Under the pieces are notes generated by a model. The model was given only the letters and a program-made list of their open reading frames with translations, searched no databases and was not told where the DNA came from. A program made the position numbers and the translations under genes. 64,000 nucleotides of DNA. It comes from Alistipes finegoldii DSM 17242 (GTDB taxonomy: Bacteria > Bacteroidota > Bacteroidia > Bacteroidales > Rikenellaceae). Shown here one piece after another: positions 45,671 through 56,310 of the stretch (position 1 is the first letter of the stretch; each line of letters begins with the position of its first letter). Location: NCBI RefSeq assembly GCF_000265365.1, contig NC_018011.1:2311501-2375500 (forward strand), read 5' to 3'.

Positions 45671-46705
45671 CTATTGCTGCGGCCTTACGTCGGTGGATTC
45701 GCGGATGTTGATCCGTGCATCGAGTACCACCGTGCGGTCCGGAGCGTCGGGATTCTTGATCTTTTCCAGCAGCAGGTTGGCCGCCGTTTCGCCGATCAGG
45801 TCGAGGGGCTGGGCCACGGAACTCAGCTGCGGTTCGGTCAGCAGGGCCGACTGCGACTCCGAGAAGCCCATCACGGCGATCTGTTCCGGAATGCGGTAAC
45901 CCCGTTTTTTGATCGCCTTGAGCGCCCCGATGGCGAGTTGGTCGTTGAAACAGAACACCGCGTCGGGAATGCGGTCGCCGTCGAGTATCGCGTTCATGGT
46001 CTCGAAGCCGCATTCGCGGGAGATGTCCCTGCATTGGACGAAGGTATCGGGCGCGGGGGCGATGCCGTGTTTGCTGAGCGCCTGCTTGTAACCTTGGTGG
46101 CGTGTGGCCGAGTTGAAAATCCCTTTCGGTCCCATCAGGTGCAGCGGCCGGGTGCGCTTTGTCCCGTTGGCGTAGAGAACGTGCTCCACGGCGAAGAACG
46201 CCATCCGGAAATCGTCGATGACCACTTTGCTGGCTTCGACCTCGTTGCTCGGACGGTTGAAGAAGACGATCGGGATTCCGTTGTCGATCAGTCTCCGGTA
46301 ATATTCGTCGTTGCGGCCCTTTTCGGTGACGGAAAGGATGATGCCCTCCACCATGCTGTTTTCCAGCAGATGCAGATTCTTGAGCTCGATCTCTGCGGAT
46401 TCGCCCGACTGGGTGATCAGGACGTTGAATCCCTCCTTCTCGAAGACCTTCTGTATCTGGATGATGATGCGCGGGAAAAACGAATTGACGAATTCGGGTA
46501 CGACGACGCCGATGACCTTCGAGCGTCTGCGTATCAGGTTCTGGGCGTACGGATTAGGCCGGTAGTTCATCTTTTCGGCCATTTCGAGCACCAGCCGTTT
46601 GGTCTCCGGCTTGACGTCGGAGTGATCGGCCAAAGCGCGTGAAACAGTGGATTTGGATATGCCCAGAGCTTGGGCGAGATCCTTTATCGTGGCATGTTTT
46701 ATCAT
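45671..46705 (-). CDS. LacI-family transcriptional regulator
   Basis: 344 aa from the ATG at 46705; a GTG 15 nt earlier is the longer alternative. N-terminal helix-turn-helix TIKDLAQALGISKSTVSRAL with hinge MNYRPNPYAQNLIRRRS, then the periplasmic-binding-protein-like effector domain (VIGVVVPEFVNSFF, FNDQLAIGALKAIKKRGYRIPEQIAVMGF). It should bind a sugar from the imported glycan and control the two promoter regions that share the operator array. It lies between the two halves of the locus, directly downstream of the GH97 gene. Confidence 0.9.
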   Translation of the reverse strand: MIKHATIKDLAQALGISKSTVSRALADHSDVKPETKRLVLEMAEKMNYRPNPYAQNLIRRRSKVIGVVVPEFVNSFFPRIIIQIQKVFEKEGFNVLITQSGESAEIELKNLHLLENSMVEGIILSVTEKGRNDEYYRRLIDNGIPIVFFNRPSNEVEASKVVIDDFRMAFFAVEHVLYANGTKRTRPLHLMGPKGIFNSATRHQGYKQALSKHGIAPAPDTFVQCRDISRECGFETMNAILDGDRIPDAVFCFNDQLAIGALKAIKKRGYRIPEQIAVMGFSESQSALLTEPQLSSVAQPLDLIGETAANLLLEKIKNPDAPDRTVVLDARINIRESTDVRPQQ

Positions 46706-46780
46706 TTCCAGCTTTTTCACGCAAAATAGTATTTTTTTTTACAGTTTACAAAAAATAAAAGATTCCCGCTTTCCGGAAGA

Positions 46781-48706
46781 TTATTCGAGCACGGCGATAA
46801 ATCCCCCATTCTCCGGCAACTGCACGCTGAGGGGTTCCGGCGCCGGCAGTGCGACCTCGGTCGTCTGCAGCGAACCGTCCGCCGCGTCGCGGGCGATCTG
46901 CGCCTTTCGGGCCGTCGCGGGGATCAATCCGGCGGGAATCGTCACCTCTGCGGGAGCGGTGTTCACACCGGCTATGTACCACGTGCCGCCCTTGCGGCGG
47001 GCGATGACGGCCAGCCGCCCGATCTCGCTTTGCGGCAGGACGACCGTTTCGTCCCATACCGTCGGCAGGCGGCGGATGATGTCGAGCGCCGGGCGGTAAC
47101 GCTCGTCGCCGGAGAGGACGAACGGATTTTCGGCGATCGTCAGCAGCGGCGAGTCGAGCAGCAGCGCGAACGCCAGCTGGTGGGCGGCCGTCGTGCCGCC
47201 GGGCATGGTGAATGCGACCGGAGTGTAGTCCGCGGCGCCCAGTACGCCGCGCGTGAAGGGCAGGGCCGCATTGTGGCTGGCCGGAATGTTCTGGTTTTCG
47301 TCGCCGGGGACGTAGCGGTCCGGATCGGGGGTGCGGCTTTCGTCCCGCATCCGCTTTTCGTAGTTGGCCGTGATGCGGTTGAGTTCGATGCCACGCACGC
47401 CCTCGCGGGTGATTTCGTTGGGGTAGGTGCGGATTTCGCCCGTCGGCTTCTGGCAGCCGTGGAGATTGACCAGCAGCCTGCGCCGCGCCGCGTTTTTGAG
47501 CAGGTGGGTGTTGAAGTCGATCTGGCGTATGCCTTCGCCGTTCATGAAGTCCACCTTGACGCCCTTTATGCCGACCGCCGCGACCGAGTCCAGAAAGCCG
47601 CGCATCTGGCGGTAGTCGTCCGCCGGATCGTTGAGCTTCTCCCAATGGCGCCATACGAACAGCCCCACGCCGCGGGATTGGGCGTATCCGGCCAGCTCGT
47701 GCAGGAATTTCCATTTGTCGGGACGCTCTTCCCACCCGTCGTCGACGGTGCTGTACTCGATGCCCAGCGATGCTGCGGTGTCGATCACCCGCTTTTCGCC
47801 TTCGAGGGTCATGAAGCCGCCGTCGATGCCGCTCCACCAGCTCCACAGCGAGCGTCCGGGGACGATCCACGACGTGTCGGCGAACAGTTCCGGGTCGGGA
47901 GCCGGGTTGAGACTGGTGATGATGTCGGTATTTACCAGTGCGTCGAGGTCGCGGGCGATGATCGTGACGCGCCACGGGGTGACGATGTCGCCTGACAGCT
48001 CGAATCCCTCCTGTTCGGTGAAGTCGGCCCGCAGGCTGGCTCCGGGTTCCGCGCGCAAACGCATGCCGCTGTAGTCGTACAGCGCGGCTTCGGCTATCAT
48101 CACGTATTCGTCGGGGGGGCGGTAGAGCAGCGGCATGGTCTGCACCGGTCCCTGTCGGGAGACGATGTGCAGGCTGTCGGCCGTCGTGGATATCCACTCT
48201 CCGGCATAGGTGAGCAGTTTCCACCCGGAATTCCGCTCGGCGAACCAGACCCTGCTCTGGTGGGGCGGCCGCCATTGGGCCGCTTCCCCGTTGACGGTCC
48301 GCGTGCCGTCTCCCGGCAGGACGAACCGGTAGGCGAAGCCGTCGTCGTAGAGACGCGTCTGGAGCCGGTATTTATAGGCCGAAGGACGGTGCGTCACGTC
48401 GAAGAGGTATTCGTTGCACCGCCCCTCCGATACGGCTTTGCGTCCCGTGACGGAGTAGGTCTCGTCGATTTTCCGTGTGCCTGCCGGGCGCAGGGCCGCA
48501 TCGCGGAACAGCTCCGTGTCGTCGATGGTTATGCCCAAGGCCGAGGTGTCGATGACCGTGCGGCCGTCGTGGGTTACGGTGTAGTACAACCCCTCCTTGC
48601 CGGCGAATACCTCTGCCCGGATGTTGCCCGAAGGGCTTTTTTGTGCGGTGCCGCCGCAGCCTGCGGACAGAAGGGCCATGAAGGCGAAAAATGCTGTTGT
48701 TCTCAC
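46781..48706 (-). CDS. GH97 family glycoside hydrolase, retaining alpha-galactosidase type
   Basis: 641 aa with a lipoprotein signal (LLSAGCGGTA). Layout of GH97: N-terminal beta-sandwich to about residue 260, a TIM barrel (SLWSWWSG, YSTVDDGWEE) and a C-terminal beta domain. The catalytic strand reads GVKVDFMNG with Asp386 at the nucleophile position. Retaining GH97 alpha-galactosidases have an Asp here, whereas the inverting SusB-type alpha-glucosidases use Glu bases elsewhere. This fits the GH110 gene of the same locus. The start is GTG, 6 nt after the previous gene. Confidence 0.85.
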   Translation of the reverse strand: MRTTAFFAFMALLSAGCGGTAQKSPSGNIRAEVFAGKEGLYYTVTHDGRTVIDTSALGITIDDTELFRDAALRPAGTRKIDETYSVTGRKAVSEGRCNEYLFDVTHRPSAYKYRLQTRLYDDGFAYRFVLPGDGTRTVNGEAAQWRPPHQSRVWFAERNSGWKLLTYAGEWISTTADSLHIVSRQGPVQTMPLLYRPPDEYVMIAEAALYDYSGMRLRAEPGASLRADFTEQEGFELSGDIVTPWRVTIIARDLDALVNTDIITSLNPAPDPELFADTSWIVPGRSLWSWWSGIDGGFMTLEGEKRVIDTAASLGIEYSTVDDGWEERPDKWKFLHELAGYAQSRGVGLFVWRHWEKLNDPADDYRQMRGFLDSVAAVGIKGVKVDFMNGEGIRQIDFNTHLLKNAARRRLLVNLHGCQKPTGEIRTYPNEITREGVRGIELNRITANYEKRMRDESRTPDPDRYVPGDENQNIPASHNAALPFTRGVLGAADYTPVAFTMPGGTTAAHQLAFALLLDSPLLTIAENPFVLSGDERYRPALDIIRRLPTVWDETVVLPQSEIGRLAVIARRKGGTWYIAGVNTAPAEVTIPAGLIPATARKAQIARDAADGSLQTTEVALPAPEPLSVQLPENGGFIAVLE

Positions 48707-48712
48707 GTTGCG

Positions 48713-51408
48713 TTATTTTTTAAGTTCCAGAGTTTCCCATTCGATGATTCGGCCCTGCCGGGTGAGGGCTTTTACCGTTATTTCCGTCCGCTCCCCGTCG
48801 ATGGGTGCCGTATGTTCGAACGGATAGTCGGTGTCTTCGGTCGTTCGTCCGTCTACGGTGAACCAGACTTTCCGCAACTGCGTGTCGTCTTGGGTGAGAT
48901 AGACGAATACGTTGTTTGCGGCCCGGCCGAAACCGACCCGCATGCAGCGTACGGCGTCGTCCTGCGTTGCGGCGTAAGGGGTTTGCCAGCGCGTCTCTGC
49001 GGTGAAGAGTGCGGCGAGCTGCGGCCGGACCGGGGTCGGGGTTTCGATCCTGACCGCGGCGATTCCGTTTCCGGCGACGCGGACCGTGAAACGTCCGTCG
49101 GCGAGCTGGCCCGATGCGCCGCTGCCGCCTATGACCTGCGTCCTGTAGTGCCCTCCGTCGGAATGTCCGCTCAGGGCGTAGTCCAGCGCGACGTCCGTTT
49201 CGACGGTTTCAGCAGACTGGTTCATGAAAACGATATACAGCGCGTCGTCGTCGACGGCCGAAATGTAGTTGAGCTGCCGGTCGGCCGGCGTCGCCAGCCC
49301 CGTCGGCATCCACAACCGGGCTTCGCGGCCGTAGATTGTGCCGGGGAGGTGACCGTAGAACTTGCTTTGCAGGTAGGCGTATCCTTCGATGAATTCACCC
49401 GGAAAATCCACCTTCCCGCCGCTCCGGAAGAGGGCCTGCGTGACGAGAAAATCGTAAAGCAGCGATATGTGCGGCATGATGTGGTTGTAGTGGAAGGAGT
49501 TGGCGCCCAGTTCCATGTGGCCCCGGAGCGGATAGTCCGCCTTTTCGTATACGGTCGTGCGGGCCGTGTTGATGTGGTAGCCCGGAAAATTGCGGTAGCG
49601 GCCTATGACGGCGTGGTCCGCCGTGCGTGCCAGAAACCCGTCGCCCGTGTAATGCGCCAGCCGCAGCATCCACGCAGCGTAGTTGGCCATGAAGATACCC
49701 CGGTGTCCGGTGCTCGTTCCGGAGGATTCCGGGGTGAGTCCGATTTCCGAAAGCCGCCATGCCGGGACCCGTTCGGCGGGAGCGTCCATCTGCGCATGTC
49801 CTTTCGACTTGAGGTATTGGTAGTGCGGGGCTTTCCCGTCGGGATTGACCAAAATATCCCGGTCCGGGACGGCGGGGGAGTACCAGACGTACTGCGTGTA
49901 GAGTTTCGCCCCGCGGCAGCCGGTGTGTCGATGCGCCGGCGGATGTAACGGTCGGCCCCCGCGACGGCTTTTTTCAGGTATCCGGGCTTTCCGGTGGCCC
50001 GGTAAAGGTGCATGGCGTTTCTCCATGTGCCGCCCTGCTCGACGACGTCCAGATTGCGCACGCGCGTGGAGTGGTACTCTTTTCCGGCGAAGGAGAGCAG
50101 GTAAGGCGCATTGTCCTTGAGGATGCTGTTGAGCGCCGTCAGTTCCGAGACCGGGCAGCAGGGGCCGTTCATGCGCCGCGAAGGGTACTGGATGTCCTGC
50201 GTCGAATCGGCGCAGAAGAGCAGCTTCTCGCGCGAAAGCACGTATTCGTATACCGGAAGCGCCCTTTCGAGAAGCATCGTCCGGTTGTCGTTCAGGACGG
50301 CGATTTCCAGCGGATTGAGACTCGAAACGTTTTTCACCGCGCCCGGAACGTCCGTCGCATAGGTGCAGCCCTTTTCCTTGTCCAGAAAACGGCTGTAGGG
50401 GCCGAGTACGTAGGAGATCATGTTTTCGATCGTCCCGTTGAGCGAACCGAGCGCATTGTTCCGGTTGGCTGTGAAGCCGAACAGACGCTCTGCGACATTT
50501 TGGAGCGCATCCGTGGTGTCGCCCCGCTCTCCGCAGAGCAGGGCGGAAAAGACGAGTTCCCCGCCCGGAGCCGTTTCGGAACCGATGCCGCCCGGAACCG
50601 GGGCGAACAGCATCGGCGAGGCCAATCCCTGCCGGTCGCGCACGGCGACGCCGAAACGGCTGTTGGCGGCCGTCGGCAGCGGATCGAACGGGAATTCGGC
50701 GGGGTGGGCCAGAATGCCGTATGTCGCGTTGCGGTAGGTGACGAACGCCGAAGGGACGGGACACCGGAACGCGAGCGTGAGGTAACTTTTGTCGGGGAAC
50801 CGTTTCTCCTGCCAGATCAGCGGCTGCCAGATTTCGTCGGTTCGTTTCGGGGCTCTCCCCGCAAAACCGGTGAATCCGACCGAATACCAGCCCCCGGTCT
50901 TCGCCGTGAGGCGGTAGGTGAGCAGGGGCCGGCCCGTCGCGGTGTCGGCCGTCAGCTCCGCCGCGATGCTGAAAAGGTCGTTTTCGGGGTAGCCGAAAGT
51001 GACCTTGTCCGTTCCTTCCGCACGGTGGGAGACGGGGCGGACGACGATGATGCGCCCTGCGTTGAAGAGGTCGGCTGTCCGCGATTCGACGGAGCCTTCG
51101 AGGATTTCATCGTCGAAGCCGTCGCCCGACTGATCGGCCCTGCGGTCCGTACGGTTCAGTTCCGGGCGGTCGCTGAGCCATGTAGCCACGTTGTACTGAA
51201 CGTCGGGGATGCCCGCCGGACGCATTCTCAGCTGCGGGTCCGCAGCCGAAAAGAGGACCGTGAATTCCGGCAGATAGTCGGGCAGGAGGTGCTGCCCGCC
51301 GAACACGACCGTATGGTCGGGTTTCACCCTGAATTCCTGCGCCTGCGCCGGGCGGCACGCTCCCGCCGCGGCCAGTATGATCAGCAGTATGCGGCCGGTC
51401 TTGGTCAT
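48713..51408 (-). pseudogene. Large exported (alpha/alpha)-barrel-like protein, frame broken at 49909-49912
   Basis: Signal peptide (ACRPAQAQEF) and a beta-rich N-terminal half, then a helical half. The frame opened at 51408 is lost after RYIRRRIDTPAA and continues as GAKLYTQYVWYSPAVPD in another frame. One extra G in a run of four (C on the + strand, 49909-49912) joins both into 898 aa. The C-terminal part (HYNHIMPHISLLYDFLV, GTIYGREARLWMPTG, LYIVFMNQSAETV) parallels the upstream neighbour, so the two are paralogues. Family not recognised; probably a glycan hydrolase or lyase. The start overlaps the upstream stop (ATGA). Confidence 0.7.
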
Positions 51409-53993
51409 TGTTCGAGGTCGAATTTCAGGGTCTGTATTCCGTAGCCCGGCAGGGTGATGCCGAACGCTCCGTCGCCGCCGGGCGTGATTTTGCGTCCGGT
51501 TGCGGGATCGTCGGCCGAAGCGGTGCCGATGCGCCTGCCGGCGATGGCCGCGGGGTGCACCGTCAGCGCCGTATGCTGGGGCCGTGGCGTGCTGTTCATC
51601 AGGATCAGGAATAGCCTGTTCCGGTCCGTCGTCAGGGCCGACAGAATTTCGATGTCGGTGTTGTCGGCGTCGAACAGCCCTTTGACCATGATTGGATTCG
51701 CCTGCTCGTCGTATACGGTTCCCGGTTCGAATCCGAAGATGCGCTGCGGACCGACTTTCGGGGTCATGAAACCGCGGGGGAACGAGATTCGGCGGCCGCT
51801 CCGCATTTCGGCTTCGGCGAAGACGTAATCGGCGATCCACCCCAGCTGCCACCACGCATGGTGCGGGAAGGGACCGGGACCCCGGTCGAACTGGCTCCAG
51901 TAATAGGTCGCCATGTGCGTGTCCGGTGCGAGGTGCGCTTCGCGCGCCGTAGCCGCAGCCCGCGCGAGGTCGAGGAAGAGCCGGTCTGCGGTCTCTTCGT
52001 ACAGTCTTACGAACATGCCGCAGTGGCTGGTGAGCAGGATCGGGCCGCTCTTGACCGCCGACCCGGCGCAGCCGCCGTGCTCGAAGCAGAGACCGACCTG
52101 ACTGATCTGCCACTCCTGCATCTTCCGCCCTTTGTACTCGATTTCACGGTCGCCCGGCGTCGGATGCGTGTAGATCGACGTGGCGTACATCCGGGCCGTG
52201 CGGAGCGCGGCGTCGCGGTATCGGGCCTCTCCGGTCAGGCCGTGCATGTCGAGCAGGGCCTGTACGGCCTGTCCCGTGGCGAAGTCGTTGATAAGGCGCG
52301 CGTCGCCGCAGACCCCGGTGAAAGCCCCCTTGTCCACGGCGTTGCGGGCGAACCAGTCGGCGCCCCGCACCGCGGCGTCGAGGTATTTGCGTTCGCCGAG
52401 CAGCTTATAGGCGACGACGAAGCCGTAAAACGTGGGCCGGAGGTCTTTCAGGTCGGTGAACAGCGGTTTCCCGTCGTGTTTGCCGTAGGCCACGGCAAAA
52501 CCGCCGTCGGCCTGCTGCAACGACAGCAGCCGTTCGGCTCCGGCCCGGAAACTGCTGCGCAGCAGCGAGTCGTCCCTTTCGAAGAGCAGGATGTTGCCCA
52601 AGTCCATGAGCGTATAGTACGTGATGCCGATCGGTTCGATATGGTCGCCCCACTCTTCGACGAATTTTTGCTTTTTCCACAGGTAATACTGTCCCATGGC
52701 CGCGCCGTGGTTGGGATCGCCGGCCGGGGCCTGCTGCATCAGTTTGAAGTTGCGCATGTAGGGAAGCCGATCCTCGGTAAGCCGCGGATCGCCGGTCATC
52801 GAGGCGAGCATCCACGATGCGCCGATGTCGGAATTCTTCATGGCGTCGTGGTCGGCTTCGACGACTCCGCCCAGATAGTCCTGCGCTCCGATGGTCAGCC
52901 CCCTTGTAGGCGGCGGTCCGCCAGAAGGAGAGCGAGTCGTCGAGAATGTAGTCCCAGATCGCTTCCATGCGCTTGTAGAGCGGAAGGGTCGTATGTTTGA
53001 GCGCGAGGAAGTTGCCCAGACTGTAAATGTCGTAAACGGCGTGTTTGTGCGCTTCGTACCACCCCTTGTCCGTCATGCTGACGCGGAATCCGAACCGGAC
53101 GGAGTCTCCCGCCTGCTTTTCGGACCCCTCCTGTCCGAGCACCGGATAGTAGAGCGTCGGGGAGAGTTCTCCCTGCCGGTTCATGTGCGAAAGGCCGCAC
53201 CGCCACGAGATGCCGTGCGTGCGCTTGCCGCCGGTGTATTCGGAGCGGGAGTAGCCGCTGTCGGGGATCAGCGCCAGCGTATTGCCCGCTTTTTCGGTCA
53301 TGGACATGATCATCGTGGTGACCGTATTGTCGTTGCATTGACCGGCAGGTGGGGCAGTCCCTGTCCGTACATGTAGGCGAGGTGGAATACGGGCTGGATG
53401 TAGTCGCCTTGGAAAAAGCCCGGAACGACGCTCCAGCCGAGCCGCTCTTCGGGAAGTATGGCCAGCGTGGGCGTGCTTACCGAATAGTACCCCTTGCGAG
53501 CCGGGTAGAACACGCTTTCGATGCGTATGTCCGCCGAATAATCCGGGTCGGGACTCCATGTCGTGCGCAGGCGGCCCAGTTCGTTGCGGGCTTCGAAGCA
53601 GACGGTGCGCCCCTCTTTCCAGCCTTTTTCGGGGTAGAAGCGCAGCGCTTCGCCCGCGCGGTTCATCGGCACGGAAGAGACCGCCCTGTTGGAATCCTTG
53701 GCGATGTAGTGGAACCGCGCGATGTCGAAGTTCATGGTGTCGCCGCCGCGGTTGGTGATCGTTTCCGGCTCCGCCGAGGGCTTTTCGCTGCTGAAGAGTA
53801 TCGTATACGCTCCGTCGGGCACTCCCCAGCAGCAGCCTTTGCGGTCGGCGATACGTGAGATTTTCCATCCTTCCGCGGTCTGCTCCCAGCGGATTTCCAG
53901 CCCTTTGTTTCTGACGGCCAGTTCGTCGGAGGGCGTGCAGGCGGCCGACAGTAGCAGGACGAATGCGGAGAATATTTTGAAGTGCGGTTTCAT
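51405..53993 (-). pseudogene. Large lipoprotein, paralogue of the downstream gene, with two frameshifts
   Basis: The lipoprotein signal (LLLSAACTPSDE) starts at 53993. Three open pieces cover one protein. The first breaks after YMYGQGLP at 53351-53354 (one G/C base missing in a run of four). The middle piece runs to WRTAAYKG and breaks at 52899-52903 (one base too many in a run of five). The last begins before MKNSDIGASWMLAS and ends LKFDLEQ. Both corrections together give 862 aa. The helical region (HHAWWQLGWIADYVFAEAEM, FGFEPGTVYDEQ) suggests an (alpha/alpha) toroid enzyme. I do not recognise the family. Confidence 0.68.
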
Positions 53994-54024
53994 GGTTTCG
54001 GTTTCCGGTTCGAAGTTATGCAAT

Positions 54025-56306
54025 TTATTCGGCAATGATCCCCATCAGGGCCTTGTGCCTTCCGGACTCGGAGTCTTCCGGCCAGAAGCGTATCGAGCGC
54101 AGCGTGTGCGGGGCGTCCAATGCAATCGTATTGCAGCTCTGGTGGTTGCCTTCCGTGCGGAACAGGAGGTTCCCGTCGCCGTCGGTAATGCGGTAGTTGC
54201 GGATGCACTGGGGCATCACCGAATCGAAATGCTCCATTTGCACGTTCTCCAGTGCGTGGTCGAAATCGGTGTCGAAGAACAGCCTGATTTGCCGGACGGT
54301 CCGCTCTTCGCCCAAGTCGATGCGGACCGACGGCGTTCGGTCGTCGGGGGCCGGGATCCAGCCGTTGGGCTGTATGTAGGGCCGGAAGTAGCCGTTGAGG
54401 AGGTTTTCGGCTCCGAAGCAGGTCAGCGGCGCGGAGAATTCGAGCGCGATGTTTTTCCCTTCGGGACGGCGCTTTGGGCACCAGAATTCGAACGTATCGA
54501 CCCCGATGTCCTCCGGCGGAGTCTGCCTGCCGAAATTGGAGACCGCGGGATTGACGGTGTTGAATACCGAAGTCAGGCCGGAGACGATCTCCGAACTCAT
54601 CGGAATGCTTACGTCGGGATTGGCCATGAAGCAGATGAAGACGTACTGCGGCGCGTCGTAGCACATTCCGAAATCGACGGTCAGTCTGTTTTCTCCCTCC
54701 CGGAGGTCGAAAACGAGCCGCTTGTCGGTCGTGTCCGGGGTGTAGTTGCCCCTGCGCGACGAACTGCGCAGTTCGACCGTCAGCCGGGTCGCCTTGTCCG
54801 CTTGCACGGTGAGACCGACGGCCGGAACCGGGCCGCCGACCGGGATAAGCTCGGCGGCGGAGCAGTCCAGCCGGAAGCGGGTGCCGTCGGGGCGCAGCCG
54901 TTCGAGCGCAAATTCGCTGGATGCGCTGATCCGGGCGTTCGGGGCAGCATGCCGCGGCCGAACCGTTCGCCCGGCAGGAAGTGTCCGGTGCGGAGCAGTG
55001 CGGACTGCAGCTGGCCTATACGCTCCCGGCCGATAAGGTCGGCCGGTTTGAGGTGGTCGCGCAGGGCGATTGCGGCCGCCGTGCCGATCGCCTGCCCGCC
55101 GTGTGCGGCGGTGCACATGACGCGCGTGGAGCCGTTGGCCACGTGGCTGACGCTGATGATGCGGCCTCCGATGAAGAGGTTGTCCGCATCGGGCATCACC
55201 AGACAGCGGTAGGGAATCTGGTAGATGCCCTTGCTGTGCCACTGGTTGCAGGCGCGCCCTGCACCGTAAACGCCGTCGGCGGGGTGCAGGTCGATCGACC
55301 AGCCGCCGAACGAAACGGCGTCGTAGTGCTCGTGCTGTTCGATGATGTCCTGTTGGGTCAGCATGTAGTAGCCCTTGAACCGCCGGCTTTCGCGTTTGCC
55401 GGGGAAAAGCCCGACCCATTCGAGCGTGTAGTTCTCCATTTCCGGGTACTTGCCCGAATTTTTGATGTGATTCCAGACGCCGTAGACGATTTTCCAGAGT
55501 TCGAATTTGATTTTTTCGGTATCCCGGATCGTGTCCAGCCGTCCGCCGTACTCCAGCCACCAGTATTTGCAGCCGTGCTGCGAGGTGTTGAAATACTCCG
55601 GATTCCGGAGCCGGGGGATCAGCTCCTCGACCTCCTTCAGGGCGAATTCGGGAGCTTCGAAGCGTACGGGGCGCCCCGTGTCCTTGATGTAGAACAGGAT
55701 GCTGTGCCCCAGCAGTTCGCCGTATCGGGTCTTGTCGGGCGCGAACTTCTCGCCGTATTCTTCGCGGTCCTCGGCGCCCATGCGGTATTCGGCTCCCGCC
55801 ATGTAGGCGAGCGCGCCGTCGCCCGAACAGTCGGCGAAAAGATCGCCTTCGATCGTGTGGTGCGTTCCGGTCTGCGGATTGAACGCCGTGACCGATCTGA
55901 CGGTGCGGCCGGACATTTCGGCGTCGTATACGCACGTGTTGAGGTAAAGCGTGATGTTCGGTTCGGAGAGCACCTTGTCGATGAGCACCATGTCGAACAG
56001 CACGGGATTGCCTTCCCGGTTGCGGAAGGTGTTCTCGACCAGTATTTCGTCGATGACGCCCCCTTCGCGCGACCAGCGGTTGTTGTTGCCCATGTGCGAG
56101 GTCGCTCCCAGCGCCCACAGGCGGACTTCGCTCGAAGCGTTGCCGCCCAGCACGGGACGGTCCTGAATCAGCGCGACGTCGGCGCCCGCACGGGCCGCGG
56201 TAATGGCGCAGCATACGCCGGTAAGCCCGCCGCCGACGATCACCAGACTGTGACGGCTGTGTACTTTCGCCGGTTTGCGGCTTTTTTCGAATTCTCCGAT
56301 AAACAT
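54025..56306 (-). pseudogene. FAD-dependent oxidoreductase with C-terminal sugar-binding-like domain, one frameshift
   Basis: No signal peptide. Rossmann FAD site HSLVIVGGGLTGVCCAITAA, then VALIQDRPVLGGNASSEVR, typical of the FAD_oxidored family. The frame breaks after GERFGRGMLP at 54941-54944, where one base is missing from a run of four. It resumes as NARISASSEFALERL and reads to MGIIAE (760 aa corrected). The last 250 residues look like a beta-sandwich of the F5/8 or jelly-roll type (VRIDLGEERTVRQIRLFFDT). A relative sits in the other locus, but that one is an exported lipoprotein. Confidence 0.75.
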
Positions 56307-56310
56307 ATGT

